64,000 bases of DNA from Hyphomicrobium sp. (GCA_019751875.1 JAIEMV010000014.1:1-64000); one strand, 5' to 3'. Counted from the first letter of the stretch, positions 39,425 to 50,439 are shown. Notes: generated from the sequence alone by a model not told the origin. Program-made: numbers and translations.

Positions 39425-40273
39425 GCCGATCGCATCGGCAAGGGTGAACGGCTCGCCCAGTATCCACACCGCCAGCGCGATGGTCACGACTGGCGAGACG
39501 GTGGAAATCATCGACACCGCCGCGCTTGAGATGCGGGCCAGACCGGCGTTGATCAGGAACGTCGGCAGCACGGTGGCGACGATGGCGCACCCGGCCGCGA
39601 GCCACAAAAAGCGCGGGCTGGCGGCAAAATTTCCGCCGCTGACCACGGCCTGATGCACGATGCAAAAGAATGACGCCGAAGCGAGTGCAATCGACGTGAA
39701 GAGGGCGCTCCCGAGCGGCGCCATGAACCGCTTGGCGTAGATCTGGTGCAGGGCGAACGAAACCGCGGCGCCCAAAACCAGAAGCGTGCCGATGACGGTG
39801 TCGCGACCGCCATCCGGCAGGTCGATCAGGAACACGATCCCGAGACCCGTGTACGTCACGGCGGCGGCGACGAGACCAAATGCTGTCACGCGCTCTCCGT
39901 ACAGCATCGCACCGAGAAACATGACGAAGAGCGGGTATGTGAAGAGCACCAGCCGTTCAAGTTGCGCAGTAATGAACATCAATCCTGCGAAATCGAATTG
40001 CGAGGCGACGTAATACCCAAGAAACCCGACGAAGGCCGCGCGCCATATCTGTTCCCAGGTCGGCGGCGGCTCGCCGCGCTCGCGCCGTTGAGCCCACGCC
40101 CACCATCCGATAGTTGCGAACACGGGCAGGGAAAAGATCATGCGGTAAGCCAGCATCAGCGCCGCGTCGACCTGATCTTGGTACGCAAGCTTGATGAAGA
40201 TGGCTTTGGTGGAGAAGAAGGCAGCTCCGAGTGCGGCAAAGACGATGCCGGCGAGGAATTGACGGGCGGGCAT
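39365..40273 (-). CDS. EamA-family (DMT) transporter
   Basis: 302 aa with ten membrane helices as two EamA repeats (GALAFFSTKAIFIKLAY-like start; second repeat SFALHQIYAKRF...). It exports or imports a small metabolite of unknown identity. The ATG follows a strong hairpin plus T5 by only two bases and has no good Shine-Dalgarno, so initiation or upstream regulation is odd. The 3' end overlaps the DCC gene. Confidence 0.88.
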   Translation of the reverse strand: MPARQFLAGIVFAALGAAFFSTKAIFIKLAYQDQVDAALMLAYRMIFSLPVFATIGWWAWAQRRERGEPPPTWEQIWRAAFVGFLGYYVASQFDFAGLMFITAQLERLVLFTYPLFVMFLGAMLYGERVTAFGLVAAAVTYTGLGIVFLIDLPDGGRDTVIGTLLVLGAAVSFALHQIYAKRFMAPLGSALFTSIALASASFFCIVHQAVVSGGNFAASPRFLWLAAGCAIVATVLPTFLINAGLARISSAAVSMISTVSPVVTIALAVWILGEPFTLADAIGSALVLAGVGLYAWGENART

Positions 40274-40279
40274 TAAAAA

Positions 40280-40324
40280 CAGCCTGGGACCGAGAGGAGG
40301 GAGATATCCTCTTGCCCCAGGCTG
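40280..40324 (-). terminator. Terminator-like hairpin abutting the EamA start codon
   Basis: On the minus strand a 9-bp outer stem (CAGCCTGGG / CCCAGGCTG) encloses a second stem (AAGAGGA / TCCTCTC, imperfect) and is followed by TTTTTAATG, where ATG is the EamA start. It can terminate the small Pro-rich gene upstream or act as an attenuator for the transporter. Confidence 0.65.
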
Positions 40325-40352
40325 GAAGCCGCGTCACCGCGGCGGATTGGGC

Positions 40353-40607
40353 CTAGCCTCGCGGGATGTCCCGCGGCGGCAGGAGTTCACTGTTCTCCTG
40401 CGCTATGGCGACGGCCTCACGCTTCTGCGGCGCATCGACTGGCGGCTCGTCCGGCTTGCGATTGGGATCGACCGGAGCTTCGGCAGGGCGCCCGACGCCG
40501 GGTGCAGGCGGAGCAATCTTGTCCACGGGTTCGCGGCGCGGATCCTCTCCCGGTGCGTCGACGCCCGGATTCTCAGGCCGTGTTCTCGGCGGTGTGGTGC
40601 GCGTCAT
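40353..40607 (-). CDS. Proline-rich small protein
   Basis: 84 aa from the ATG with AGGAG eight bases upstream. Over a quarter of the residues are Pro, with many Arg, Asp and Glu; it should be disordered. No signal peptide or known domain. The strong ribosome binding site is the main evidence. The gene upstream on the same strand (40686-41138) is 78 bp away. Confidence 0.5.
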   Translation of the reverse strand: MTRTTPPRTRPENPGVDAPGEDPRREPVDKIAPPAPGVGRPAEAPVDPNRKPDEPPVDAPQKREAVAIAQENSELLPPRDIPRG

Positions 40608-40685
40608 GGCGGCACTCCTTTCGCGTTTCAGATGAAGGAAACGCGAAAAGGGCCGCGGCGTTCCGGACACCATGCCGAATACCGA

Positions 40686-41138
40686 TCAATGACGCGGCCC
40701 GGGCCCACCGAAATACTGCGCCAACTCCGCATCGATGCGCTGCGCCGCTTGACGCCAATCGCCGGCTCGCCCAGCCATCGGCGGCTCAACCATGATCACA
40801 GCCTCTTCGAGAGTCGGGTCGCCAGCCGGTTCCTCATGTGGCGCAGGCGAAGCGTGACCGTTGATGGTGGGAGGCGTGGGGTCCACAGCCGCAATCTGCT
40901 CGCGATGAGGCTCACGATGCGGCAGAACACACAGGCGCTGGGCGAGGAGCTGCAGCTCGGAGACGATTGCCTCACGGCGGAGTTCGTGCAGCATGGTGAC
41001 GCTGCGAACTTCTTTCAAAAGCTGATCGTCGGCGCGACGGATGGCTTCGGAAAGATCGCGCACGAGATCGAGTTCGTGGCGGGAGGTCTCATTGAGGCGG
41101 GCGAGAAGATCATGGACGTTCTGCGGCAGTGCGCTCAT
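40686..41138 (-). CDS. Coiled-coil hypothetical protein
   Basis: 150 aa from the ATG after AGGGAAA. The N-terminal 65 residues are helical with heptad-like Leu spacing (LLARLNETSRHELDLVRDLSEAIRRADDQLLKEV, in two blocks). The rest is Pro/Glu-rich and likely disordered, ending with a helix. No family recognised. It is probably co-transcribed with the small Pro-rich gene downstream. Confidence 0.5.
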   Translation of the reverse strand: MSALPQNVHDLLARLNETSRHELDLVRDLSEAIRRADDQLLKEVRSVTMLHELRREAIVSELQLLAQRLCVLPHREPHREQIAAVDPTPPTINGHASPAPHEEPAGDPTLEEAVIMVEPPMAGRAGDWRQAAQRIDAELAQYFGGPGPRH

Positions 41139-41262
41139 TGCGGTTTCCCTCATGTCGTCTTGCAGTCCGCCCCTTGGGATCAGAAATCGTCTGATTCCAA
41201 TGGCCGAAAAGTGTTCGCGAAAGGGATGCTTGCGAGCATAAGTCAAGGGCGGCGAGCAACCG

Positions 41263-42135
41263 TTAGCGGCTGCTCAACGCTAGGCGAAACTTCGATGTCG
41301 CCACGAGCGACGGTCCCGGTTTGACGGCGCTGTCACCCGGCTTCTTGATCGACGGATACGCGGCTGAAAGTGCGGCGAGCGCTTCGCGGGCCGCTGCCGC
41401 CGCTTCAGGTCGGCCAACTTCAAGGTGCGCCATAACGTCCGCCGACCGCGCTTTCGCAGCTTGGAAAAATCCATAGCCGTCGAGGTAGGCGTCGCCCGAA
41501 CTGTCACGAAGCGCCTTTGCGTACTGTAGAGCCGCACGGTCGAGAAGATCGGCGAACACGATCGTCTTGGTTTCGATCGTCGCCTGCCCGGGGGCCTTGG
41601 CTTCCGCGCCATCGAGAGCGGCGAAGACGGCGTCGGCTGCCGAACTGACTTCTGCAACCGGAGCTTTCGAAAGAGCAAGATCGCCGGCCTTTTGCATGAG
41701 GTCATCGAACTCCGGAACGCCGAGTTTTGTGAGTGCCGGCTCCAGATCGATATAGGCTTCGCTCCGGGCATGGGCGAACATTTCGGTGCCGGCGAGCGTG
41801 TCGCCCGCGGTGTAACTCGCAAGGCCGGCGATGTAGTGCGCACGAATGATATCGAGCCCGGTAAGGTAAACCGTCGGATCGGTCGCAGCCTTGCTGGCAT
41901 CGAAACCGGCCTCGCCCCCTTCGCCGCCCTCGCCACCCTCTCCGCCTTCGCCCCCCTCACCGCCCTGGGCCAGAATGAGCGGGCTTGGGACAGTCGTGTC
42001 TTGGCTGGCGGAAATGCCGGTAACAGTATCTGGAAGATCTGGAGCTTCAGAAGCGGCGAACGCTTCGGACGCTGGCACGAGCGCTCCGGCCACCGTAAGA
42101 GAAGTCCATAGACGGCGAGTTTTGCGCGTGATCAC
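41263..42135 (-). CDS. Exported protein with Gly-Gly-Glu tandem repeat
   Basis: 290 aa from GTG, chosen because a signal peptide follows directly (core LTVAGALVPASEAFAA). Mature part: Ser/Thr/Pro linker, an exact run of GGE triplets (six in a row), then a long helical domain with LTGLDIIRAHYIAGLASYTAGD and FAHARSEAYIDLEPALTKLG. GGE-linker exported proteins with this helical pattern recur in alphaproteobacteria without a known role. It is divergent from piuC with 29 bp between the starts, hinting at an iron link. Confidence 0.65.
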   Translation of the reverse strand: MITRKTRRLWTSLTVAGALVPASEAFAASEAPDLPDTVTGISASQDTTVPSPLILAQGGEGGEGGEGGEGGEGGEAGFDASKAATDPTVYLTGLDIIRAHYIAGLASYTAGDTLAGTEMFAHARSEAYIDLEPALTKLGVPEFDDLMQKAGDLALSKAPVAEVSSAADAVFAALDGAEAKAPGQATIETKTIVFADLLDRAALQYAKALRDSSGDAYLDGYGFFQAAKARSADVMAHLEVGRPEAAAAAREALAALSAAYPSIKKPGDSAVKPGPSLVATSKFRLALSSR

Positions 42136-42164
42136 GGCAGGTCCAATCGAAAGTGTGTTCGAAG

Positions 42165-42830
42165 ATGCTGGTTCATATCCCGAACGTGCTCGCTCCCGCA
42201 ACGTTGGCGAACGTCGTCAGCTTGACTGAGGCGCTAGACTGGGGACCGGGCGCGGCGACCGCCGGCTGGCATGCGCGCGACGTGAAGACCAACACCCAGG
42301 CGCTGGCTGGTCCGGTACTGGAGCGGGTGCGCGCAACAATCACGGAGGCTTTGGAAAAAAACGACATCATTCGCTCGATGGCGCTGCCGCGGCGGTTCTT
42401 TCCCCCGCTCATCTCGAGAGCCGGACCGGGCGAAGGTTACGGCACGCATGTCGACGATGCTTTGATCGGTGGAACGCTGGGCCTGCGCAGCGACATCTCG
42501 GTGACGGTCTTCCTCTCTGATCCGGCCACCTATGATGGTGGCGAACTGATCGTTGAAAGCCTGGCGGGCGAAGAGGCGGCTAAGGCGCAAGCAGGCGATG
42601 CCGTCATCTATCCCTCGACAACACTGCATCGTGTTGAAGCGGTCACGCGCGGTGAAAGGCTCGTCGCCGTCACATGGATCGAAAGCCGCGTGCGTGACGC
42701 GGGTTGCCGGGAAATCCTGTTCGATCTCGACCGCGCGCGCCGGACGATCTTCCAACGCGAGGGCAAGTCGCCCACGTTCGATCTCGTCACGAAGTCCTAT
42801 TCGAATCTCCTGCGGCGCTGGGCTGAGTGA
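42165..42830 (+). CDS. piuC: PKHD-type Fe(II)/2-oxoglutarate hydroxylase PiuC
   Basis: 221 aa from MLVHIPNVL, the family's usual start. Metal ligands H95 and D97 (GYGTHVDDALIG) and H155 (TTLHRVEAV), and the 2-oxoglutarate Arg R165 (RGERLVAVTW), are all present. PiuC/YbiX proteins are usually encoded next to siderophore receptors and induced by iron limitation. No receptor is here; the divergent neighbour is the GGE-repeat protein. Confidence 0.93.
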   Translation: MLVHIPNVLAPATLANVVSLTEALDWGPGAATAGWHARDVKTNTQALAGPVLERVRATITEALEKNDIIRSMALPRRFFPPLISRAGPGEGYGTHVDDALIGGTLGLRSDISVTVFLSDPATYDGGELIVESLAGEEAAKAQAGDAVIYPSTTLHRVEAVTRGERLVAVTWIESRVRDAGCREILFDLDRARRTIFQREGKSPTFDLVTKSYSNLLRRWAE

Positions 42831-42834
42831 ACCA

Positions 42835-43257
42835 TCATCGGCTCTCGTAGCGATCCTTCAGTTCTTTCGTGCGCTGCTCTGTCTTTTCCGTTTTGCAGCC
42901 GAGGATATCGCCAGTCGCGCCGGTCCCGTTGGTCCAGAACATGGCGACGTGGCCATCGCATTCGGCATCGCGAAACGAGACCCAGGCGCGCTGCGATGCG
43001 CGCAGAGCGGTCTCCCAAGACTTGGCATCCCAAGGCGGATCGCTTGCAAACCCTGGAATGGCGGCGAGCGCCTTCTGATAGGTCGCGTTCAACTCCGCAT
43101 CGGCCTTGTCGAATTCCGCTGCGGCGCACCGGTTTAGTTCCACTGTCGAAAGCGCCTCGGCGCAATCACCCGGCGCCGTCTCGTCGGCCAATGCCGACCC
43201 GTTCCCGCCTGCCAAGAAGAGCATACAAATTGTGACTACCCTCGCGAACGTGAACAT
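42835..43257 (-). CDS. Exported LprI-type lysozyme-inhibitor family protein (DUF1311)
   Basis: 140 aa. Signal peptide 1-24 (ending ALA). The DUF1311 signature is clear: DCAEALSTVELNRCAAAEFDKADAELNATYQKAL, in two blocks, then RASQRAWVSFRDAECDGHV and a late Cys. The four to five Cys form disulfides. LprI of Mycobacterium inhibits lysozyme; most members are untested. The 3' end converges with piuC, 4 bp apart. Confidence 0.88.
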   Translation of the reverse strand: MFTFARVVTICMLFLAGGNGSALADETAPGDCAEALSTVELNRCAAAEFDKADAELNATYQKALAAIPGFASDPPWDAKSWETALRASQRAWVSFRDAECDGHVAMFWTNGTGATGDILGCKTEKTEQRTKELKDRYESR

Positions 43258-43448
43258 GAGACCCCCATTTAGATTTCCCGTTCCTCACACTAGGGGCGCC
43301 GGGCCAGCCATGTCACAGAAAAGCTGACGCCGAAGGCGGCGGCGTTTTAATGCAGCGATGGGGAAGCTCGGCATCGGCCGCGTCAACTCAAATTTAACCA
43401 TCTCGCGCGAATCGTAGGCCGCCGCTGTTCGTAAATCGTCGCGAGGCC

Positions 43449-44150
43449 ATGCCGAGTTCAGCACTCCGTCACACGCCAGCCCGACCGGCGCCCGCGCTCC
43501 CCGTAAGTTGGCTCGCAGCACCTGCGCTGAAGCGCGCGCGCCCGGAAGATCCCGTACTGGTTCCGCTTCACGCCCTCCGCCCGACACAGGGCGCGGTGGG
43601 CATGAAGGCCGTCGCTGCCAAGCGCGAGAAAGTCGAACGCCGGACAGACAGCCGCAAAGCCATCACGCGCTATCTTGAAAAGCGGCCGATTCCTGCCGTA
43701 CGCGGACCCGGAAACGACTTCTACATCATCGACCATCATCACCTCAGCATGGCCCTGCACCAAAGCGACGTCACAGAAGCTTTCGTGCGGGTCATCGGGG
43801 ATCTGTCTCGTCTGCCGAGGGCGGAATTCTGGCGGCGCATGGCCGAGCGCGGCTGCCTTCACCCCTACGATCACCATGGCGAGCGCATCCACCCGTCCGC
43901 GCTCCCCGCTGCGATCCCGCACCTGAAGCGCGACGCCTATCGGGACCTGGCCTGGTCCGTCCGTGAGGGCGGCGGCTTCGTCAAATCGGAACAACCCTAT
44001 GCAGAATTCCGATGGGCACAGTTTTTCCGCTGCCGCATCCCGCGCACATCCGTTCTGCGCGATTTCGAGCACGCCCACGACCGCGCGATGATGCTCGCCC
44101 GCTCAGAAGCGGCATCGCACCTTCCGGGCTTCATCGGAATCGAGCTGTGA
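43449..44150 (+). CDS. ParB-like nuclease domain protein (ParBc_2 type)
   Basis: 233 aa. The segment LVPLHALRPTQGAVGMKAVAAKREKV resembles the ParB/Srx start, and FYIIDHHHLSMALHQSDV is the ParBc_2 hallmark. After about residue 130 the protein continues with Trp, His and Arg-rich segments typical of this family. The role is unknown; it is not a chromosome-partition ParB, since the HTH and dimer domains are absent. The first 30 residues are Ala/Pro-rich and the start is uncertain. Confidence 0.8.
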   Translation: MPSSALRHTPARPAPALPVSWLAAPALKRARPEDPVLVPLHALRPTQGAVGMKAVAAKREKVERRTDSRKAITRYLEKRPIPAVRGPGNDFYIIDHHHLSMALHQSDVTEAFVRVIGDLSRLPRAEFWRRMAERGCLHPYDHHGERIHPSALPAAIPHLKRDAYRDLAWSVREGGGFVKSEQPYAEFRWAQFFRCRIPRTSVLRDFEHAHDRAMMLARSEAASHLPGFIGIEL

Positions 44151-44154
44151 AACT

Positions 44155-44616
44155 CTAGCCCCGGCCGCGATACGTCGCGACGCCCTGATCGGGAAGCCAG
44201 ACGCCGGCCGGCAGTTCACCGCGTTGCCAAAACACGTCGATCGGCATGCCGCCGCGCGGATACCAATAACCGCCGATCCGGAGAAAATGCGGATCGAGCA
44301 GGTCCGCGAGGCGCTTGCCGATGGCAACCGTGCAATCCTCGTGGAACGCGCCGTGGTTGCGGAACGACCCGAGATAGAGTTTCAGCGACTTGCTCTCGAC
44401 GAGCCACTGCTTCGGCACATAGTCGATCATCAGGTGCGCGAAATCCGGCTGACCCGTGACGGGACAGAGAGACGTGAACTCCGGCTGCGTAAAGCGCGCC
44501 ACATACTGCGTATCGGGATGCGGGTTCGGCACACGTTCGAGCAGCGCCGTTTCCGGGCTGACCGGCATCGGCGTCTGCTGGCCGAGTTGAGTAACGGGCG
44601 GTTTCTCGCGTCCCAT
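44155..44616 (-). CDS. queF: NADPH-dependent 7-cyano-7-deazaguanine reductase (QueF, short type)
   Basis: 153 aa. It reduces preQ0 to preQ1. The catalytic pair is C51 and D58 ([14 protein letters not shown]), and the QueF motif is ESKSLKLYL. The length marks the unimodal type I enzyme. It lies 3 bp downstream of queD and belongs to a minus-strand run queE-queD-queF. Confidence 0.96.
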   Translation of the reverse strand: MGREKPPVTQLGQQTPMPVSPETALLERVPNPHPDTQYVARFTQPEFTSLCPVTGQPDFAHLMIDYVPKQWLVESKSLKLYLGSFRNHGAFHEDCTVAIGKRLADLLDPHFLRIGGYWYPRGGMPIDVFWQRGELPAGVWLPDQGVATYRGRG

Positions 44617-44619
44617 GAT

Positions 44620-45006
44620 CTACTCCGCGGCCCGGCTCAAGCGCGGCCCCGGCCCAGTATAGATGCAACCCTCGTGGCAGCTGTCCCGATGTACTTCGAT
44701 TTGCGCAAGGCCCGGCACCTTGTTGTCGATACGGTCCCAAATCCACATGGCGATGCGTTCCAGCGTCGGTGCGGAGAGCCCCTCGACGTCATTCAGCATG
44801 CGATGATCGAGAGCATCCTGGCAGTCGGCCAGCGCTGCCGAGAGGTCGTCGAAGTGAAAAACGACGCCGGTTTCGGCACTGGGCTCACCGTCGATCCAGA
44901 CGCGCGCGCGGAAAGAATGCCCGTGGATACGGGAATTCGGATGGCCGGGGGGCGCCGACGGCAGGTAATGGGCTGCCTCGAACAGGAAATCGCGATAGAT
45001 GCGCAT
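44620..45006 (-). CDS. queD: 6-carboxytetrahydropterin synthase family protein QueD, catalytic Cys replaced
   Basis: 128 aa from MRIYRDFLFE (a 12-codon longer start is possible). Zinc His residues are present: H13 (FEAAHYL) and H28/H30 (IHGHSF). The Asp-His relay (ALDHRML) and late Glu (EVHRDSCHEG) are intact. The nucleophile Cys expected four residues before the HGH is Asn24 (GHPNSRIHGH). The placement between queE and queF supports a QueD role, but the mechanism may differ or another Cys may stand in. Confidence 0.85.
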   Translation of the reverse strand: MRIYRDFLFEAAHYLPSAPPGHPNSRIHGHSFRARVWIDGEPSAETGVVFHFDDLSAALADCQDALDHRMLNDVEGLSAPTLERIAMWIWDRIDNKVPGLAQIEVHRDSCHEGCIYTGPGPRLSRAAE

Positions 45007-45087
45007 GGGCGAGGGAATAGGGGGGTTGGGCCGCACATGCAAGGCCCGCCAATGCCACGGGTTAAACCCGTCGTACCGCTGACGAAA

Positions 45088-45717
45088 TCACGGAATGCCG
45101 AGGATCTTGTGGGTCTGGACCGATAATCGCCACGGCGGGTTTGCCTTGCAGTAGGCGATCGCAGCCTCGGTATTGCTCGCCCGAGCCGGCCCATCCATCG
45201 GTTGCAGAAAGCGGTGCTCGAACTCCAGGTTCAGATACTGCGCCGGATCGACGCCCGTCTGCGGATAGACGAGCTTGAGTTCATCGCCCCACAGCTGCAC
45301 GAGCGGCTGCCCAGCTTTGGGGCTGACGCAGACCCAGTCGATGTCCTCCGGAACCGCGAGCGTGCCGTTGGTCTCGATCGCGATCGAGAAACCCCGCCCA
45401 TGCAGCGCGTCAATCAGATCCTGGTCCACCTGGAGCATGGGCTCACCGCCGGTCAACACGACCATGGCCGGGCCATGGCTGGCGGTGACGGCAGCGCGGC
45501 ACGCGCGCGCCAGAGCATCGGCGGTGGCAAACTTGCCTCCGCCCACGCCGTCGGTGCCGACGAAATCCGTATCGCAGAAGCGGCACTGGGCGGTGGCCCG
45601 ATCCTCTTCGCGGCCCGACCACAGATTGCACCCGGCAAACCGGCAGAAGACGGCCGGCGTGCCGGCATTCGCGCCCTCGCCTTGCAGCGTGTAGAAGATT
45701 TCCTTGACCTGATACAT
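45088..45717 (-). CDS. queE: 7-carboxy-7-deazaguanine synthase (radical SAM)
   Basis: 209 aa. It makes CDG from carboxytetrahydropterin. The cluster-binding Cys are C30, C45 and C48, a C-x14-C-x2-C spacing used by one QueE clade in place of C-x3-C-x2-C. GEGANAGTPAVFCRFAGC precedes them and VLTGGEPMLQ is the SAM-binding GGE. It heads the minus-strand queuosine run and is divergent from the precursor transporter gene, 53 bp away. Confidence 0.95.
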   Translation of the reverse strand: MYQVKEIFYTLQGEGANAGTPAVFCRFAGCNLWSGREEDRATAQCRFCDTDFVGTDGVGGGKFATADALARACRAAVTASHGPAMVVLTGGEPMLQVDQDLIDALHGRGFSIAIETNGTLAVPEDIDWVCVSPKAGQPLVQLWGDELKLVYPQTGVDPAQYLNLEFEHRFLQPMDGPARASNTEAAIAYCKANPPWRLSVQTHKILGIP

Positions 45718-45770
45718 GGGCCCACACGTAGCTAGGCCGGGCCGAGTGTCAAGGTAGGGGATGAGGGGTC

Positions 45771-46478
45771 ATGCAGGCGAAGGCGCGCACCTACCGGTAC
45801 TACGACTTCGTCATGGTCGCCTTCGTCGTGGTGCTCGTTTGCTCCAACCTGATCGGACCAGCCAAGGCCGCACAACTCGACCTGCCGCTGATCGGTGCCG
45901 TAACGTTCGGGGCCGGCGTCCTGTTCTTTCCGATTTCCTACATCTTCGGCGACATCCTGACCGAGGTGTACGGCTATGCCCGCGCTCGCCGCGTGATCTG
46001 GACGGGCTTTGCGGCGTTGCTCTTCGCAGCGATCATGGCGGCCGTTGTCGTGGCGTTGCCCCCGGCACCCACGTGGGAGAACCAGAAGGTCTACGAAATC
46101 GCGTTCGGCAACACGTGGCGCATCGCCGGCGCGTCGATGATGGCCTACTTCTGCGGCGAATTCGTCAACTCGTTCGTGCTGGCCAAGATGAAGGTGGCGA
46201 CGGCCGGCCGCTACATGCGCACCCGGTTCGTCGCCTCCACCGTCGCGGGCGAAGCGGTCGACAGTTCACTGTTCTATCCGCTCGCGTTCTGGAACTCCGG
46301 CATCATGCCGAACGATCTCGTGCTGACTCTGGTGATCTCGCAGTTCGTGACCAAGACGCTCGTAGAGATCGCCTTCCTGCCACTGACGACGCGTATTGTG
46401 ACGGCCCTGAAGAAAGCTGAGCAGGAAGACCACTATGACCGCGACACCGACTTCAATCCGTTCACGTTGAAGGAGTGA
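45771..46478 (+). CDS. yhhQ: Queuosine precursor transporter, YhhQ/VUT family
   Basis: 235 aa with six membrane helices. YhhQ-family motifs: FPISYIFGDILTEVYGYARARRVIW and SMMAYFCGEFVNSFVLAKMK. YhhQ imports preQ0/preQ1 for queuosine synthesis. Its position facing queE supports that substrate. The organism can thus both make and salvage the precursor. GGGGATGAGGGGTC precedes the ATG. Confidence 0.92.
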   Translation: MQAKARTYRYYDFVMVAFVVVLVCSNLIGPAKAAQLDLPLIGAVTFGAGVLFFPISYIFGDILTEVYGYARARRVIWTGFAALLFAAIMAAVVVALPPAPTWENQKVYEIAFGNTWRIAGASMMAYFCGEFVNSFVLAKMKVATAGRYMRTRFVASTVAGEAVDSSLFYPLAFWNSGIMPNDLVLTLVISQFVTKTLVEIAFLPLTTRIVTALKKAEQEDHYDRDTDFNPFTLKE

Positions 46479-46633
46479 CCGAGTGCGCGCTTATCGATCA
46501 GTTCGAACGCGGTACGCACGCCCGCGGGCTTGTCGGGAAGGTGGCCATTGATCGGAAACAGCGAGGCCAAAACCGCAAGCGCGGCGCTCGTGTGGATGAT
46601 GTGGCGGGCGGATGTCTGGCACAAGCGACGCAT
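46433..46633 (-). CDS. Possible small exported protein
   Basis: 66 aa from an ATG with GGGAG seven bases upstream. A basic start and hydrophobic stretch (SAALAVLASLFPING) could be a signal peptide. The last 46 bp run antisense to the transporter gene. No family recognised. The site is good, but the protein is short and the overlap reduces confidence. Confidence 0.35.
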   Translation of the reverse strand: MRRLCQTSARHIIHTSAALAVLASLFPINGHLPDKPAGVRTAFELIDKRALGHSFNVNGLKSVSRS

Positions 46634-46800
46634 GGCACACTCCCATTCGAGGGATGTGTGAATTGTCGGGCATTTTCCCCGATCTGTCGGTTCCGCCCGG
46701 CACAGGCCTCCGCCTTTTACGCATTATTGACCACGTCGCGTAGGCGGTGGCTTACCAATTCCGGTGTATGCCCTGCTGGTGACGGCGACTGGCGGTACCG

Positions 46801-47381
46801 ATGCGCAAGACAAACCTCTCTCAATACCTCACCCTGAGAAACATCTTTCTTGCCATCGTGGCGCTGAACATCCTGAGCGCGATGACGACGAGCAGGTTGA
46901 GTGGCAAGTTCCACGAAGCAGCCAAGCCGATGGTCCGCACAGTGCCGTCCACCGCAAACGCACCGGCAGCCGGTCCGCCCCTTATCGCTCATATCGTTCC
47001 AGGCGAAGCCGTCGATCTGACCGCTGGCCCACCCGTCGAGTCACGGCGTCCCGATACCGCCAAGCCGTCCGCACAAGCCAAACCGCGCCGTCAAAAGAGT
47101 AATCCGCCAGGCGTCAATTGGCTTATGCTCGTGGCAATGGGTGCCATGGCGCTCTATGCGCGTTATCTTGCAGCACGCATGGCGCAGAATGCCGTTGTTC
47201 ATGCTGTGGACAGCATCAAACAGATCGCCGGTGCGCTCAGGGCCTTCGGCGCAGGTGGTCGTGCACCCGCCAAGCCTGCCCACGCCGCCCCCCCGCCATC
47301 GACACAAGCGCTGCACAAAATGCAAGCTGCTAAGCCGCGCAAGAGTACCGTGGTTCGCGCCTCACGCTGGCCGTTCGCCGC

Positions 47382-47385
<4 letters not shown>
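46801..47385 (+). CDS. Two-helix membrane protein, unknown function
   Basis: 194 aa. A hydrophobic helix at about 12-29, a Pro/Ala-rich region of some 75 residues, a second helix at about 105-125, then a basic Ala/Pro/Lys-rich tail. Probably both ends are cytoplasmic. No family recognised. Its TAG stop shares the CTAG with the stop of the convergent queC. Confidence 0.5.
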
Positions 47386-49572
<2,187 letters not shown>

Positions 49573-49586
49573 GGCTGAAGGTCTAT

Positions 49587-49612
49587 ACCGCCCGTCGTAG
49601 CTGCGGGCCGGT
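49587..49612 (+). terminator. Weak hairpin after eno
   Basis: ACCGCCCG / CGGGCCGGT can pair with one bulge, 15 bp after the eno stop. Only a short TTCT follows, so terminator function is uncertain. Confidence 0.35.
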
Positions 49613-49626
49613 TCTGGGCGCTGGAT

Positions 49627-50439
49627 CTAATGCGCCATCAGGACCGGTAGGCGGAGGTCATTGACCACGGCACGCGTTGCGCCGCCGAAAATGAACTCCC
49701 GCCACGCTGATCGTCCATAGGCGCCCATCACGAGAAGATCGCCTCCGGCTGCAAGCGCGGCCGTCTGGAGACTTGACCCTTCGCTTTCGTCGAAAGGGAC
49801 CACGCGCACATTCGGGTTGTGGCACTTCAGGTAGGCGCCGATGTCGGCCTTCGGACGTCGGGTCACGCTTGGCATCGCGTCACGCTGTTGCCCCAGAAGT
49901 ACAACGACATTGTCCGCGCGCGCGATGAGCGGCAGCGCGGCATGAACCGCCGAAGCGGATTGGCGGCTATGGTTCCAAGCGACAACGATACTTTTTCCGA
50001 TTGGCTTGGCGCCGGACGGCGGAACAATGATCGTCGGCGTACCGGCAGTAATGGCACATTCCTCGACGAGGTCGCCACCGCGGCCGTCGAGGCTTCCGCC
50101 GGCCTCCACGAATAGCACATCGTGCACGCGCCCAGCGAGGCAAAGAACTTCGTTCGCATTGCCTTCCGCCACTTCGAACGTGCCGCGTACGCCGGCATCC
50201 CGGCAAGCCTTCAGGAACATCTCTTCGGCCGCCCGGGTCAAAGGGGCATCTCGAGCCTCCGCTTCCCGGACGGCAGAACTGTCTTGACCGATGACCAGCT
50301 TCAACATGGCCAGTTCGCGGATGGCGTAAAGGCCGGTCAGCGACGCATCAAAAATCTTGGCGACGGCAAGCGCCGACACTACGGCCGGATTGCCTTCCGA
50401 GTAGGGTTTGAGATGAACAAGCAGCGACTTCCAAGCCAA
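49627..50439 (-). CDS. Universal stress protein (UspA family, tandem-like)
   Basis: 270 aa from a TTG eight bases after GGGAGG; in-frame ATGs upstream have no such site. The second half has the ATP-binding pattern LVMGAYGRSAWREFIFGGATRAVV. The first half (VHLKPYSEGNPAVVSALAVAKIF...) is a more divergent Usp unit. Such two-Usp proteins are common in Hyphomicrobiales. The gene sits antisense-wise between eno and ftsB, which are adjacent in many relatives. Confidence 0.85.
   Translation of the reverse strand: MAWKSLLVHLKPYSEGNPAVVSALAVAKIFDASLTGLYAIRELAMLKLVIGQDSSAVREAEARDAPLTRAAEEMFLKACRDAGVRGTFEVAEGNANEVLCLAGRVHDVLFVEAGGSLDGRGGDLVEECAITAGTPTIIVPPSGAKPIGKSIVVAWNHSRQSASAVHAALPLIARADNVVVLLGQQRDAMPSVTRRPKADIGAYLKCHNPNVRVVPFDESEGSSLQTAALAAGGDLLVMGAYGRSAWREFIFGGATRAVVNDLRLPVLMAH

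Noticed and set aside
41870-41970. GGE-coding stretch as a minisatellite or regulatory repeat
   Set aside because: It is in frame inside a protein with a signal peptide and codes a regular Gly-Gly-Glu linker, so it is explained as coding sequence.
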